The notes beneath the pieces are model-generated. The model had not been told where the DNA came from, made no database searches, and saw nothing but the letters and a program-made list of their open reading frames with translations. The position numbers and the translations under genes are program-made. 64,000 nucleotides of DNA from Dipylidium caninum (lineage: Eukaryota > Platyhelminthes > Cestoda > Cyclophyllidea > Dipylidiidae): positions 1 through 64,000 of the forward strand of contig QEYB01000967.1 of assembly GCA_017562135.1 (NCBI GenBank), in the 5' to 3' direction. Position 1 is the stretch's first letter. Each line of letters opens with the position of its first letter. Shown here one piece after another: positions 1-11,984 of the stretch.

Positions 1-1047
1 ATGATAAACCACATAGTTCTATATCACTTTTAAGAAAATAGCTTAGGATGCTCCATTGTTCTATCACACTGGCTATGAAAGCCACAGTTCAATTGCCTAC
101 CTTCGACCAGAAAGTCAGCATTTTATTCTCTCGTCGAGAGCAAATAATTGAAGGTTTGACAGTTCACCAAGGGTTTCTTTTTGCAGTGGTGACTAGAGAC
201 TGAGCGTTAGATAAAACTCTCACATGTTTGAGAATGTAACATTAATGATTATCACGGACAACGCAATTTAAATGATATCAAAGTGTTTTACTTAAATAAT
301 TTAAGTAACATGAATCGCTTTGCGGTGATATTGACGGCAAACTTTCAAGAAATCGCGTCTGTCTCATAGTTTCAACTAGACACCGGTAGCGAATTTACCC
401 TATTTTCAACAGTTCGCGATTTATTACTCTCGAGCTACTTTGGTGTCATTGGTCAACTAGTTCGGTATATACCCCTGTTAGACATTCTTTCCTACCGCAA
501 AAGAATTCGTGAACGCGTTTCTCTTACACGTCTTTACTTATTTCGTCGCCACAACACTAAGTGTTATTGCGCTGTCCTTGTTATACCATAACACTATCAA
601 GATTTATTTTTTCCCCAATTAGAGTCTTCAAATTAATGATTGCGCCATCAACCCCAAATGACCCATGAACGGAACTCGGATTTGTAATATGCTCCCTCTA
701 CTGTAATTATTGCGACCAAACAGCAGCGTAAATAGTGGGTAAAGAGGTGAACACCATGGATTCATTTCGAATTCCGGCTGCACTCAAAATCAATTTGATC
801 GGCTGCTTTTTGAAATTGTCAATTTTCAACATGTCACACTTGACGTATACGTCATATGAGCACAAATCTGGGGTACAATATGTCAATAATTATCCTTAGA
901 TAAATGCAAGACTATAGTACCATTATATCAGCACAAGAGAGGCCTATAGCACCCAATTGCGGAGACAGTGAATCAGCAACCACCGACCAGGAATGTCTAC
1001 TCAATTACTTTATAATAGCTCGCGGAGGCAGATGCTTCCCGTTTAAT
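1..1047. other. AT-rich stretch without a recognisable gene
   Basis: I see no supported gene here. The base composition is more AT-rich than most of the window. The one short frame at the right edge lies next to the R1 repeat and is probably not coding. Confidence 0.5.
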
Positions 1048-2130
1048 CGCGGGCAGAATTTGCATGTTTCAGATAGCGGGTTAACAATCCCTTTACGCTA
1101 ACGGAGATTATTAAGAGGTGCACATTAAGATATTCGTGACTAACATATTCTTGCTTGCAAGAAACAACTCTAATCCGCTACTTCAAACGCTCACAGCCTC
1201 TCCATCGCACCATGTTTAACCACCTACGGCAGAACAACTGTGCATATTATTCAATGGAAAACGGCAAGATCGCTCATTCTCTGACATGGGTTAAATCGAG
1301 AAAATTCGGGTTAGCACGCCACTCCTCCTTTCCCGGATCCGCCTGAACGGCTCTTGGTGATGTCGTTTGCATCAGCTCGTAGTCTTGGCTTGAGCCACAT
1401 TTAGATCACCTGCGCTTTCTGTAAAAAGCATTGCCTCAACTAGGACAACTCTTGTACGAGGACAGTACGCTCGAGCACCACAACCAGCATGACTTCATTT
1501 TTGTCGATTTCGATTTACCGGAGTTATTAAAAACGCGGCTTCGGCTACATAAGGATTGAGGCTTCACTGTCCGTGTTCATTAGTTCAGTAGACGAGAGAT
1601 TTATGCCATCTGCCCATTCATCGCCTTGTCGCGAGGCGACAACCGATAGTCGCAAATTTCACCTCCCTCTCTCTCATCCAACTCTACGGAAACACCACAC
1701 CACTCCACTCCTCGCTCGCCCTGTTATCAAGGCTGTTTGTCACACCCACATGACATTGTAAACACTGCGAGCTGCGCAGTAATCCGCTTGGTTCACTAGA
1801 AGAAGGTCTACGGGGGCGCGTGGAACAGCTTGCATTAGCAGAGGATGCAGTTCTTCGTCTGTGAATTGTGGCTTGGCCCCCTGTCGCCATCCTCCTCTCT
1901 TTTACCCTTATCCCACCAAACACGCTTTCGTCTTCTTTCCACACTTTCCAAACCACCCCAAAAGCCACCCTCGCCTGTGTCTAGCCAATCTTTCCGTTTC
2001 GTACTTTCGCCTACTGTCGCATAAACGTGTTGTGTCCAAGGTCTGGAGGGGAGTGAGGAGAGTTATATTTGCTTCTTCGTTGACCTTGAAATGTGATGAT
2101 AATGTGGCAGAGTGCAAAGATCAGTGCTAG
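1048..2130 (+). repeat. Dispersed repeat R1, copy 1
   Basis: This segment aligns by eye, in the same orientation and nearly end to end, with 55194-56240. Shared landmarks are GAAACAACTnnAATCCGC, AACGCGGCTTCGGCT, ACTAGAAGAAGGT and CTTTCCACACTTCC. A shorter piece recurs at about 9780-9970. The copies differ by many substitutions and small indels, so they are old. No transposase or reverse transcriptase frame is visible, so the class of element is unknown. R2 and R3 follow it downstream in the same orientation. Confidence 0.7.
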
Positions 2131-2410
2131 TAGTGCCGTTTTCCTTTTTTCCCGTCTCCGCCTCCGAGCGCCTGCTGTGGTTGGTGGAAGAGGAGGAGGA
2201 AGACGAAAGTGTCTAGCCAAACTCTCAAATCTCAAATGTCCTTTTGCCCGAAACGTCGTGTGTCGGAAGGGAGTAAGGAGGCTCTTATGCAAAAGGATAC
2301 CATCAGGGACATTCATTCTCCTCGTAGACCAAAGCGTCCCAAACTATGCCGAATGGCAATGTGATAATAACGGAAGAATGCTACAAAGACGAGTGTTTCT
2401 AGTGCTGATT
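2037..2410 (+). repeat. Internal tandem duplication at the end of R1 copy 1
   Basis: The stretch 2037-2160 (GGAGTGAGGAG, then AATGTGATGATAATG, then AGTGCTAGTAGTG) is repeated in diverged form at 2265-2410 (GGAGTAAGGAG, then AATGTGATAATAACG, then AGTGCTGATTTC). The R1 copy at 55 kb has one version only. The duplication therefore appears to be local to this copy. Confidence 0.5.
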
Positions 2411-2699
2411 TCATTTTTCCTCAGTTTCGCACCTCCGAGTCGTGTCGATGAAGTGGAGCAAAAAGGAGAAAGCACGAAAGTGGTTTGAATGAAACCGGCC
2501 ACAATGTTTCCATTTTGCAACAACAATTAGTTCTTGGACTGTGACTTCGCATATTCGTATACGCAAAAAAGGACGGGAGAAGGATGATAAAAATAGGTGA
2601 GACGGGAAATTCCTCCGCTGTCCTCCTTAGAACCCTCTGCACAGCACGACTGATTCTTTTGCGAGAAGTGACAGGGGCGTTCCAGTCGACATCAACACG

Positions 2700-3511
2700 T
2701 CCCGACTCACATCGCCCTCTTCGGTGTCATGGCGCCTGCTCCCCGGATCCATTGACGAGTCCGGCCTACTTCGTCTCCTGTTCCATGACCCTCCAGCAGC
2801 CGAAACACTTTCCTATTCAATCCTCTGCTCTGTTAAGTCCTCTGTGCCTTTGCTTCCTTAGCAGGCGAGTCACATTGAGCGACGATACGCGTATTCTGTG
2901 CCAGTGAGGCTGTAAAATGGGGTTGTTCAAATGCTCCGATCACCCTCTTCTGGGCACTTGTGGGCAACCGACTGGCGGCCACATTGGCAATCACTGCCGA
3001 GGCAGAGCTCAGTGCTCCACGTAAGCGAAGGAGTCCACATCACTCGTCCAATCGGCCGTCCCAGTGTAGACACCTCCGAGGCGGTTGGTCGGACTGGAGT
3101 GAGACGCCTTTCGGCATCTTCACGTCATTCACTTACGCTTCAGCTCAGCAATGCAGTCAAAGAGAGGACGAATGTTGCCAATGCGTATTGCGTTCCCAAT
3201 GCCAACTCTGTCTCGGCAATGCCAGTACGTCCTCAGGGCAGACAGACTGGGGGGCGAGTGTGGGGGGGGTATATCGGTGGCTCTGCTGTTTGACCTAATC
3301 CACCACATCAGCAGCAAGCATCATCTCTCAGCGTCTGCGGCCTCTCAGTTGCCTTCATAACCACGTGAATGTCCTTTTGCACCGGTACGTGGAACGCCTC
3401 CGGTCTTCGCCTCTTCCCACATCTCATCACGTTGCCCCAACCATGCGCGAAGTCTTTACGCCGAGGTGCCTGTTTGGCAGCCACGACGCCACAGTCTGCT
3501 GTGAAAGGCCC
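2700..3511 (+). repeat. Dispersed repeat R2, copy a
   Basis: It matches 5573-6265 in inverted orientation. Shared landmarks include TTGAGCGACGATACRCGTA, GGAACGCCTC and GGTCTTCGCCTCTTC. A partial same-orientation match lies at 10200-10400, and a further partial match at 20240-20345 on the minus strand. Several reading frames cross it, but none looks like a known protein. Confidence 0.65.
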
Positions 3512-4379
3512 ATTGCCAGAAAATGTGTTCGTCTCACAACGCGGACAACAGGGCGATCTGGCGATGAGAAAATCACGATCCTGCATCGAACCCGACGACG
3601 ATGAAGGCCGCGCCAGATGTGTCCATGTGGCTCGCCGTCTTTCCCACACTTCATCTCAGCAGTCTCATTGTTCAGCGCACGCCACCAACCGAAAGATACA
3701 TCCAACCGTGTCCAACCCTCTCTGGCCAAGGGCAGGTGAGTTAAAATGTAAAGGAAACAGTGGACAGATCAGAGTCTTGTCCATCAGCCACCAGCAAAAC
3801 GGTCGGTGAGGATTGCGGAGGAGACATTTGAGTGTGGAAAGCGGTTGGGCGTGTGCAAAACTCGTCAAGCGGGTTGAGCATTGGCCACCTCCACGAAGTT
3901 GTGCAAAGCAGAAAGTTTGGCTGTTCTCGCGATGATGGAGAGCTGAGGCAAGCAGTGAGTGCAGTTCGTTAGAAGGTGTAAGTTATTGTTTTTGGGTCGG
4001 TGGATGCGTCGTGGAGTTCCTCAAATACATCGACACATGCGGCGATGAATGCAACTAACTGTTCAACTTTCACTGACTTCTCACCACTCTCCCGCGCACA
4101 TTCTTCTTCCCACATTCGGATTTCCTTTATATCTCTCCTGGTTCTCACAATGGAGTTTCCTACTTTAAAATCCACATTCACCTCTTCCCCGTCTTCACTC
4201 AGCAGAAAATTTTTCCACTGAAGACTTCTCTTGCCACCTCATGGTGAGGAATCAAATCAGAGCTGTGCGCGGAATTCAGTCGAGATTAAGAGGTGTCGAG
4301 TTGAATTGCCTTGAGGTGTAAATGGTCCGATTACTACGCTGATTGTCACCCAAGCAGTGAGTAGTAAGCGGAATTTCAG
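3512..4379. other. Unassigned sequence between R2 and R3
   Basis: I see no supported gene. This may be the less conserved middle of a longer R1-R2-R3 unit, because R2 and R3 occur in the same relative order and orientation near 19.6-20.35 kb. Confidence 0.35.
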
Positions 4380-4900
4380 TCTAGAAATCGTCAGCCGTGA
4401 TTAGAACTCAGCAAGTGACATCCAGCCACGGATAACCAGTGAGCTCGAAGGGTGACCGGACTACTCGGAGATGACGACTGGTCTCCACTCTCTGCATTCT
4501 CAAGTGACTGCTCGTCGGAACATCTTGAGCTGCAGTCGGCAGATGCCGACCTGCGCTTGGGCCTATTTAAGACTCCGCCAGGGGACTTTCCTCATGTCCG
4601 ACCAGGAAGACTCAGCTAGCTGATCATTCGCTGACGTCATCTTCGCTGCATTCTGTGTTTCTTGGTTAGAAAGTAGCGGCTGCAATGAGGAGAAGCCAGA
4701 GCTGATTAACTGAGCGGTGTCCTTCTCCGGGTCCGAGGGAAAAACCGGATGAAAGGCTATGTTTTAAACCCTTGCTGTCTCGGTCAGTATTGACGACTTT
4801 CTTCTGGATCGGATACGGAGCAACTGGGCATTGACGATTTTCTTTTCTTTGCATCTTCAAATGCCGCTGCGTGAACAGCCTTAGCATCAGTCGAAAGAAG
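4380..4900 (+). repeat. Dispersed repeat R3, copy 1
   Basis: It is homologous to 18340-18760 in the same orientation, and to 11985-12440 and 19615-20060 in the opposite orientation. Shared landmarks are GACGACTGGTCTCCACTCT, GCTGCAGTCG and GCCTATTTAAG. With R1 and R2 upstream, this is the most complete composite unit in the window. No coding potential is recognisable. Confidence 0.65.
4562..4571 (+). promoter_or_regulatory. TATA-like box conserved in R3
   Basis: CCTATTTAAG sits here. The equivalent CCTATTTAAGG is found on the minus strand at 12274-12284 and 19895-19905, at the same place within R3. Conservation in three diverged copies suggests a former or current promoter of the repeat, for example in an LTR. 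The 18.3 kb copy has lost it. Confidence 0.4.
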
Positions 4901-5023
4901 CTACTCGACGTGGCGACCTATTGAGGCCCCACCTTTCACACCACCGTATCATGCTGCAATCTGTGCTTAATGTTGCGAAAATACTGGATGAAGGAGTCGC
5001 TAGAAGCAGGGAGGAGAGTGAGA

Positions 5024-5049
<26 letters not shown>
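5024..5049 (+). repeat. (GA)n microsatellite
   Basis: An uninterrupted run of GA dinucleotides. The surrounding bases 4901-5572 show no supported gene. Confidence 0.9.
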
Positions 5050-5055
<6 letters not shown>

Positions 5056-5572
5056 CAGTGGCTGTACAGTCTCCACTCAACTCTCACTGCCTCGACGCAA
5101 ACGGGGGCGATATTCCTCTGCTTCATTGAGGTCCCCAACCGGGAAGGAAATTCTTGACCAACTCTCTGCGCCCATGGGGTGCATCGGTTGGAAACTAACA
5201 AGTTGACAAACTTGGCTCATCAGTCTCATGCGAGGTTTCATCAGAATTCTCCTCTACAACAAAATGCAGTCTAAACCAAACTCAGGCAACCAATGAGACT
5301 CGCAGGATTGTTTTTACGTGGGGAAGCAACTGGGATAAAAGAAGAAGGCCCAGAGCACAACGTAGGGTGGGAAGTGAGTCCCGACTGACTGCCGTTCACC
5401 CGCCTTTCCCTTTCGACATAGCGCGGATGCTGCTCAATTCACCTTCTCCGGCTGCTCCGCACTGCTCACAAACACTGGCACATGTGCAAACATGGCGTCC
5501 TCCTGCAACTCTTCTTCAGGTAGCAGTTCCGCTGCACTAGTCAGTGACTACAGCAAAAGGGACGGAATGCGC

Positions 5573-6265
5573 CTTTAACAGAAGGCGTCGCGTCATGGCC
5601 GTCAAGCAGGCACCTCGGCTTCACAACGTGATGAGATATGGAGAAGAGGCGAAGACCTGAGGCGTTCCAAGTTACCGGCGTTTGGTGAAGGCAAATGAAA
5701 GGCCACGGACGCTGAGAAATAATGATTGCTGCTATTGTGGAGAACTTGGTGAATTATTCCAGTCAGTAAAGCCCACCGATCTACCAATTCACCAGCCTAC
5801 TAGTCTGTCTACCCACTTGTCTGTCCTGAAGACGCACTGACATCCTTCAGACGGAGTTGGCAGAGAGGAAGCAATACGCATGGGAAACATTCGTCATCTG
5901 CTGAGTTGAAGCGTAAGTGGACGACCTGACTACATCGAGAGGCGTCTCAGAGGCGTTTACGGTTGGAAAGGATGATTTGACTAGCCATGTAGACTCCTCC
6001 GTCTGGCGTGGCGGACTGAACGTTGCCCGGTAGTGACCACTCATGTGGAATTGCACGACTGCCGGTAAGCAAGTCGAATCGGTTGCCTGCGTGCGATTAT
6101 TCAAAGAGGGTGCAGAGAGTAAGTCGCACAGCTCACACTTTTTACCGCTTCACTGACTCGGAGTACGTGTATCGTCGCTCAACGTGGCTCACTTGCTATA
6201 GAGGCAGACACGGCAGATGCGTGGCAACGCCGATAGCACAGGGAAAATTGTTTCGCCTGCTTGAG
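5573..6265 (-). repeat. Dispersed repeat R2, copy b (inverted)
   Basis: The reverse complement matches 2805-3511 along nearly its whole length. Together the two copies form an inverted pair about 2.1 kb apart. The copies are clearly diverged. Confidence 0.65.
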
Positions 6266-6554
6266 CCCATGGACTAGGGGGTGAAGTAGAGCGTCATGAC
6301 ACCGACGCGTCGGGGCGGGATGATGTCGACTGGACGGCGTCTCTTCCGCAAACGGTCAGTGGCGCACTCCTTTATCCTCCTTCATGTCAGTCCACATGAC
6401 TCCACTCCACTCCAGGAACACGCGCTTGGAGGTGAGAGACGGGGAACAAAAAAACCTCTATCAAGACTCGTGTTTACAATTCTCCGATTTCTTGTCACAC
6501 TTCTGTACAACGTAGTTTAGTCAATTTGAATGAATTCATAAATGAATGGATGAG

Positions 6555-6917
6555 TATATTGGCGTGTGGAAGGCCGCGTGCCCTCGGTTGCAGCTGATTG
6601 GTGCGTCCATTGATTGTCGGTGAATGCGCTGATTGGCTGGCGTGGGTCGTGGTAGGTGTACACGCGGACTGCCGTGTTGTCAGTCTGTGGTGTGCGGCGT
6701 GTGACCCGATCTGAAGACGTCGTCAGGCGGTAAGTTCGACGGAGGCGGTATATCTGTCAAATTGTAACGTGAGCCCCGCTGAGACAGGAACCTGGCGTGA
6801 AGTAGAAGGGCAAAAGCTCACTTGATTTTGATTTTCAGTACGAATACAGACCGTGAAAGCGCGGCCTACCGATTCTTCTGATGATGCAATATCCCGAGTT
6901 TGAAGCAAGAGGTGTCG

Positions 6918-6950
<33 letters not shown>

Positions 6951-7250
6951 GGCCAAGCGTTCATAGCGACGTCGCTTTTTGATCCTTCGAGGTCGGCTCT
7001 TCCTATCATTGAGAATTGGATTGTTCACCCACTAATAGGGGACGCGAGCTGAGTTTAAACCATCGTGAGACAGGTTAGTTTTACCCTACTGATGGGCACA
7101 TCGTGAGACGAGCTAAGTGCAGACTGGTCTCTGCTATGGTAATCCTGTTTAGTAAGAGAGGAACCGCATAATGGCCTGGTCGATCGGCCAATGGTGCGAA
7201 GCTACCATCTGAGGGATAAAGACTGAACGCCTCCAAGACGCACTTTTCAT
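6555..7250 (+). pseudogene. 28S (large subunit) rRNA fragment, decayed
   Basis: This is the 3' third of a metazoan 28S rRNA, in sense orientation. Landmarks in order are TCTGAAGACGTCGTCAGGCG, the stretch ending CTCACTTGATTTTGATTTTC, the peptidyl-transferase region from GTTACCACAGGGATAAC, the ACCCACTAATAGGGG region and GGTCGATCGGCCAATGG. It does not look functional. The sarcin-ricin loop reads AGTAAGAGAGGAACC at 7151 where AGTACGAGAGGAACC is universal. The peptidyl-transferase strand reads TTCGAGGTCGG for TTCGATGTCGG. A stretch of the usual sequence is missing after CCTATCATT near 7010. There is no 18S, 5.8S or 5' part of 28S nearby, so this is an isolated rDNA-derived piece. The left end, in an expansion segment, is approximate. 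Confidence 0.85.
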
Positions 7251-8510
7251 CTGTCGACTACACACGGGCCAATGTGCCTCGACGATCGCAGCTGACCTGG
7301 CCGCGGTACGACGCCAGAGCGTAGGCCATCACCGTGTGCGCCGAATTGCTGAGGTGCTGTGGAATGAGTGTGTCGGCACGAAATCGCAATGCGGTTAACA
7401 TACTGCGAGGTGCTGAGTCCAATCCCCATTCGACTTAGCGTTTTGTGGCCACTAAGCAGTATTCATTATGTCATGTCTACAGTCTGCTGGCAGTCCCTTA
7501 AGTCCATGGATGCACGGTTTTGTAAAATTACCGCATGCTTTCTGGAGCGAATTCACTGCCAACCTCATGAGGTGTTGCAGTGTACGTGCGCATTCTCTGC
7601 GTTAGAGGTCTTAACCAACCTATGCGCTTAATAATGTGCCGCTGGAAGGCATTGGTTGGTGCCGAGCGCTTCCATAGCAAGAAGTCAGATACTGCGCATG
7701 TGGGGCATCTTCTCCGTGTGATTTACCATCAGAGTGTGGCTCATATCTTCAATGTTATTCCCACTGTTGACAAATCAGTGGGTAGGCTCTGGTCTTGGCG
7801 CTGTGACCTATGTTATATGGGAGGTGCGGGCTCTGTTTATGTGATTCAGTGTGGCAGTCGCGCTTCCGCTAGAGTCAGCGCGTGTGTATTGGCGGTGTCA
7901 TGGAATCCCCCATTCCTCCTACTGTGCATTGTCGTGCTCTAGGGCGTTGCTTTGTACCTCAGAGCCTATCTACCCGGACGGTGGTGTTCGCCGGAGTACG
8001 GACTGCGTGGATCGCCATTCCGGGAGGCTGAGTCGCGCACCTACCAGTCTAAGAGGGTGTGGACGTGGGTGTACACAGGAGACGAGACGGCGAGGAGGGT
8101 GTCAGGCGAGTGGGTGGTGCGGTGCCACGCTTGGCTGCTGGCGCCTCCAGGAAGTCATGCTCGGACCCAGGCGCATGCAGGGCTCGTACACACGCGAGTG
8201 CACATTATTGTGCATGGGGGTGTTGCTGGAGCCGAGGTGGCTTTGCCAGTCACTGGTTCCATCGTCTTCTTCTGCCTCGCCTCCCAGTCGGCTTTCGTGG
8301 CTGGGCATCCGCGGGCGGGCAGAGGGCTCGTGTGTGTGCATTGAGTGGAGCGGTCGCTCTCTCGAATCTAAGGACTCAACGGTGTTGGGGTGTGCATTTG
8401 CTGGCAGCAGTGAATACATCTTCGTCCGTGCCGGTGCGTGGGTTGGCTGATTGTCGGCACCTGCGGTCTGTCAACCGATGGTGACTGCCCGGCGCGGGTA
8501 GACTAGCGTC
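7251..8510 (+). other. GC/GT-rich flank of the 28S fragment, probably rDNA 3' end or spacer
   Basis: The sequence continues directly from the 28S similarity and stays rich in G and T with few stops. This creates long overlapping frames (up to about 200 codons) that do not look like proteins. I infer the divergent 28S 3' end and intergenic spacer, carried along with the rRNA fragment. No ITS or 5.8S sequence was found in it. Confidence 0.4.
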
Positions 8511-8514
8511 GACG

Positions 8515-8755
8515 AAGACCTAGGGAAGTATAATTGGATAGAATGGGCAAGAAGAGTCGCCCATGATAAGACGTTGACACCTGAAGAGAAAGACAAAGGA
8601 CTTGATGAAATTATTGCTTCTTTAGTTGGAAAACGAAAAAATAACTGATGATTCACAATTGAACAATTAACCAATTGAGTACTTCCCCATCCGCATATTC
8701 CACGTTTAATGCATGACATTGTTTGAGTAAGTTATTCTTCCTGATTTAATAAAAA
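8515..8755 (+). pseudogene. Coding-like fragment with poly(A) signal, homologous to the 13.3-13.5 kb fragment
   Basis: The frame at about 8525-8645 reads as a charged helical segment containing RRVAHDKTLTPEEKDKG and ending with a stop. A homologous segment, RRVIHEKALTPERKDKG, is encoded on the minus strand at 13310-13516. The two align without gaps for about 35 codons, and the conserved DNA keeps the same frame, so this is a real protein relationship. An AATAAA follows at 8748-8753. I do not recognise the protein. No upstream coding part is evident here, so it may be a 3' exon of an unseen gene or a truncated retrocopy. Confidence 0.45.
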
Positions 8756-8770
8756 CACTCGATATGAAGA

Positions 8771-9689
8771 CTCGAGTGCATTTTGAATGGAGAAAAAAGG
8801 ATAAACGTAATCATTCTCGACTGCGTAAGGTACATCAGCACTTACTGAACCGCGCAAGTAACCCCGAGAGTCCTGATTTCTATCAAAACAGAGGACTCTG
8901 TCCCCACCCCCCCAACCGCCCAAACATTTACCACACTAAAGGGCCTCCACAGAGACAATCATGGGTTGTCGTTGTTTTTGCTGTGGCAATTGCTCCATTC
9001 TCGATGCGACATATTTCTTATTGAAGAGCAGACTCGTGAACGCGTTGCGGAATCACAGCACAAACTCCTCGACTGATGGGAGGACTCATTTTGCTCCCCC
9101 ACAAGGAGCATGCTTGTGACGGCGGTGTGACGGCGTCTGAGGTCATGGAGGCTTCATAGGTTCTGCCACCAAGGGACGTGGAGAGCATCATGGGTGCGAT
9201 TTCCCACGACGGTTGCGAGATGCATCCCCTTGACGTTGACGTTGCACCATTCTGTCTCAACCGGCGCCGGAGGCCCATGAAGCAATGCCCGAGGACGATC
9301 TAGTCCTCGAAGAGCAGCAAGTCCTCGCTCCTTCAAGGAGAATGAATCGCAATTTATCTGCACCTCAAGCAGTTCAGCTGCTTTCCACTCAGAATAAAGT
9401 ATCTCCACGATCTAGAAAAGAGAACATTAAGTAGACCCTGACAATTGTGCAGTAACGAGGGAAGCGCTCTGTTTTCATTGTGTAGGCGGCTATGATGCTT
9501 AGATGGGGAAAAATGAAGTCGCTTTCCCCAAGACACTACAACAGAAGGGGTACACGCATACTTCGCATAATTTGCAGCGACAGAAGGGTCAACCTTGGTC
9601 AACAGACTCTTCACTGAAAGAAGTGGTAAGTCATCTCCTCAAAAACCTTCAAACAAAAGAAACCGCAGGAAATTTCGGCATTCGGCCTT
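8771..9689. other. Unassigned sequence
   Basis: No supported gene. A weak tRNA-like fold with a degenerate T-arm lies near 9138-9215. I do not annotate it as an RNA gene. Confidence 0.3.
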
Positions 9690-10400
9690 AGAATGCAAAT
9701 GTCATGTCAAATGGAACTGCGACTGTTGGTGAGCAAGTCCAGTTGGTAAAAGGTCCACGGAGGAATCGCCTCCTCAACAGTGATTGTGTGCATCTTCGGT
9801 GTATGTTGGTTGTCCACTGACCGCCTTCCTCCTCTCTCATATCTCCGCCCCACCGACGCGCTTCGCCTTCTTTCCACACTTCAGCACGCCACTCCCCATT
9901 GCGCAAGAGCTTGTCGCCAATCCGTGGGGTCGTTCTTCCGCCCATTCTGCGCATGAACGTGCAGGGTCCGAAGTCGAGACAGACTGAAGTGGTTATGCAG
10001 CGTAAGAATGTCATCCGGAAGAGGCGAGCGTCGGTTATGGTGTTTCTATACTCTCCGAGTTCACTTGCAGGCATAAGTTGCTGCAGCGGAGTAGAAGGAG
10101 AAAGACGAAGCCGTCGGTGACGAGGCAAAATGACTCAGGGAAAAAGGCGACGTGGTGAAGGAGGATGAAGCGATGCAGATGCGATGTAGTCCAGCTGAAA
10201 TCACCAAATCCTACCTCAGGTCGCCTTCGTTGGCGTCATGAGGCCTACGTTCTATATCTACTGGCGACTTTTGTTCCATAGAGTCCAGCAGCCGCATCTG
10301 CTTCCTTAGAAGAGCAGCGACGATAGGCGCATTCTGTGTCTATGAAGCTGCAATTGTATGTGACTTCTACCTCCTGCTTCGCGCACCTTCCATGGGGCCG
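9690..10400 (+). repeat. Partial R1-R2 composite
   Basis: The segment 9780-9970 matches the CTTTCCACACTTC region of R1 (1900-1990 and 56020-56060). The segment 10200-10400 matches the start of R2 copy a (2713-2900), with CCAGCAGCCG and GCGACGAT. The two parts are in the same order and orientation as in the 1.0-3.5 kb copy, but much shorter, so internal deletion is likely. Confidence 0.55.
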
Positions 10401-10480
10401 TTCTAGCAGTCGCACTGTGTGCAATTCCATGCTGGAGAGAATTGAGCAACAGGTAACTTTTGACATACGATTTACACTCT

Positions 10481-11984
10481 AAAGCTGAATGAAAACTATC
10501 CGTGAACCATGGTGAGTTTGAAACTTGTTCGCCCCGTTCTCCTCAACCATTTGGTTCTATTTTTGCCCATCCCAATCCCATTCTCTGACTTGTGAATTTC
10601 AGGACAGGCACCAAAGTGGTATGCGTGTCAGGCAGAAGGCAGAGGCGGGGAAAAATGCTGTATTTCCTTATTCAAATCGTTCCAGGGGAAAGGAGGGAGT
10701 GGGAATTTAACACCCTGAACTACTGGGTCAACTAACGTGGCGTGGGTTGGTATCGCGCACTGCAATGGGATTTGGCTGCTGCATCAAATCACTGTGTCGC
10801 CCGCCACTCTCTTGCACGTATTTGCTTGACAAGCCGCAGCAAAACGAGTGCAGCAGGCCCGAGGACATGCGCTCCTACGATGCACGCAACACGAGGCGAG
10901 AGGTCACAGGGAGAGGAGAGAAGGCGAGAGGAGAGTTGATAAATAATTGCAATCTGACCGTCACTCGCTTTTCGAGGAGCAGTTTCCCTGTTGAGTATCG
11001 CCGTATCAGTTGCAACAGTTGCAGCAGCGTGCAGGCCAGCAGATGAGGAGCGAGATGCGTGTTGGGCGGAAGCGCTGTCGAAATGTGGGGCTGGTCATTG
11101 GGTGTCGTAGTAGTCGTCCACTGCTCGCTCAGCGGGCAGCCGTGGGACCTCCTTTTTGGAGGCCTCTAACACGATGATCATGGCTTGTTGTCGTTGTTCT
11201 TCCCATTGTGATTGTTGTGATTGTTGTGACTCCTTCTTGTCTGATTCTCGTGAACGAGCGGAAGAGTAACAGCACACACACTCCTATACCGACAGGCGGG
11301 AGGGAGGAAGGGTTCAAACGTGAGGTGTCCTGCCATGCTGAGGTAATTGAGGCAGCTCGTTACTTGGTGACTGATTGCTCGGGGTAGGAAGTTCAGCAGC
11401 CCAGCTGGAGTAACCGGACTGATTCGCTTGCGGTGAAATGGATCATTTGTCGCAAGCAGCTTCGTGAGCTGCAACTCCCACAAGTAGGCACCTGATTCAA
11501 TGGTTGGACGTGCTGAGCTGGGGAACTGGATGCAGGCAGCAGGTGACAATCGCTACACCGAATCGAGTTGGACAGGAAGTTTTGCTATGGCCGAGTTCGC
11601 AGAAGCCACTTCACATCATCATCAAGTGTTTCAGGTGGATTGGAGTCAAGCTCCTCGCCACGGAGAGAGAAGGATCGTGAAGCTGTTGGTAGGAGGAAGC
11701 GGGAAAGCGAAGAAAAGCAATTGAGAAACACGATCAAATCTCGCTACAGTGCGTGACACCAATCCACTCTACATCCGTTGACTTAGTTATTTAGAGTGTT
11801 AAGTCTCCACTTTGAGCACGGAGGAGAAAAATCGAGACAACGGGCCCACTGCGAAGAACAACTTGGAGGTTTGTGGACGATTAAGGCTGGGGAGATTAAG
11901 GCAAGGGTGGCACTGGGGGAACGCTGAAAGCGATTTCGCTGCGAAGTATTTCACTTCACACCGCCTGTGTGGTGACATTCCTTC
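10481..11984. other. Unassigned sequence
   Basis: No gene, RNA or clear repeat was recognised. Frames here are short and overlap on both strands. Confidence 0.3.

Noticed and set aside
7851..8450. 199-codon frame and several overlapping frames
   Set aside because: They lie in GT-rich DNA following the 28S fragment, overlap in several frames, and look like a stop-poor composition effect.
9138..9215. Possible tRNA (CCAC/GTGG stem and TGGG/CCCA arm)
   Set aside because: The T-loop and D arm deviate too far from the tRNA consensus. It is mentioned only as a possible SINE relative.
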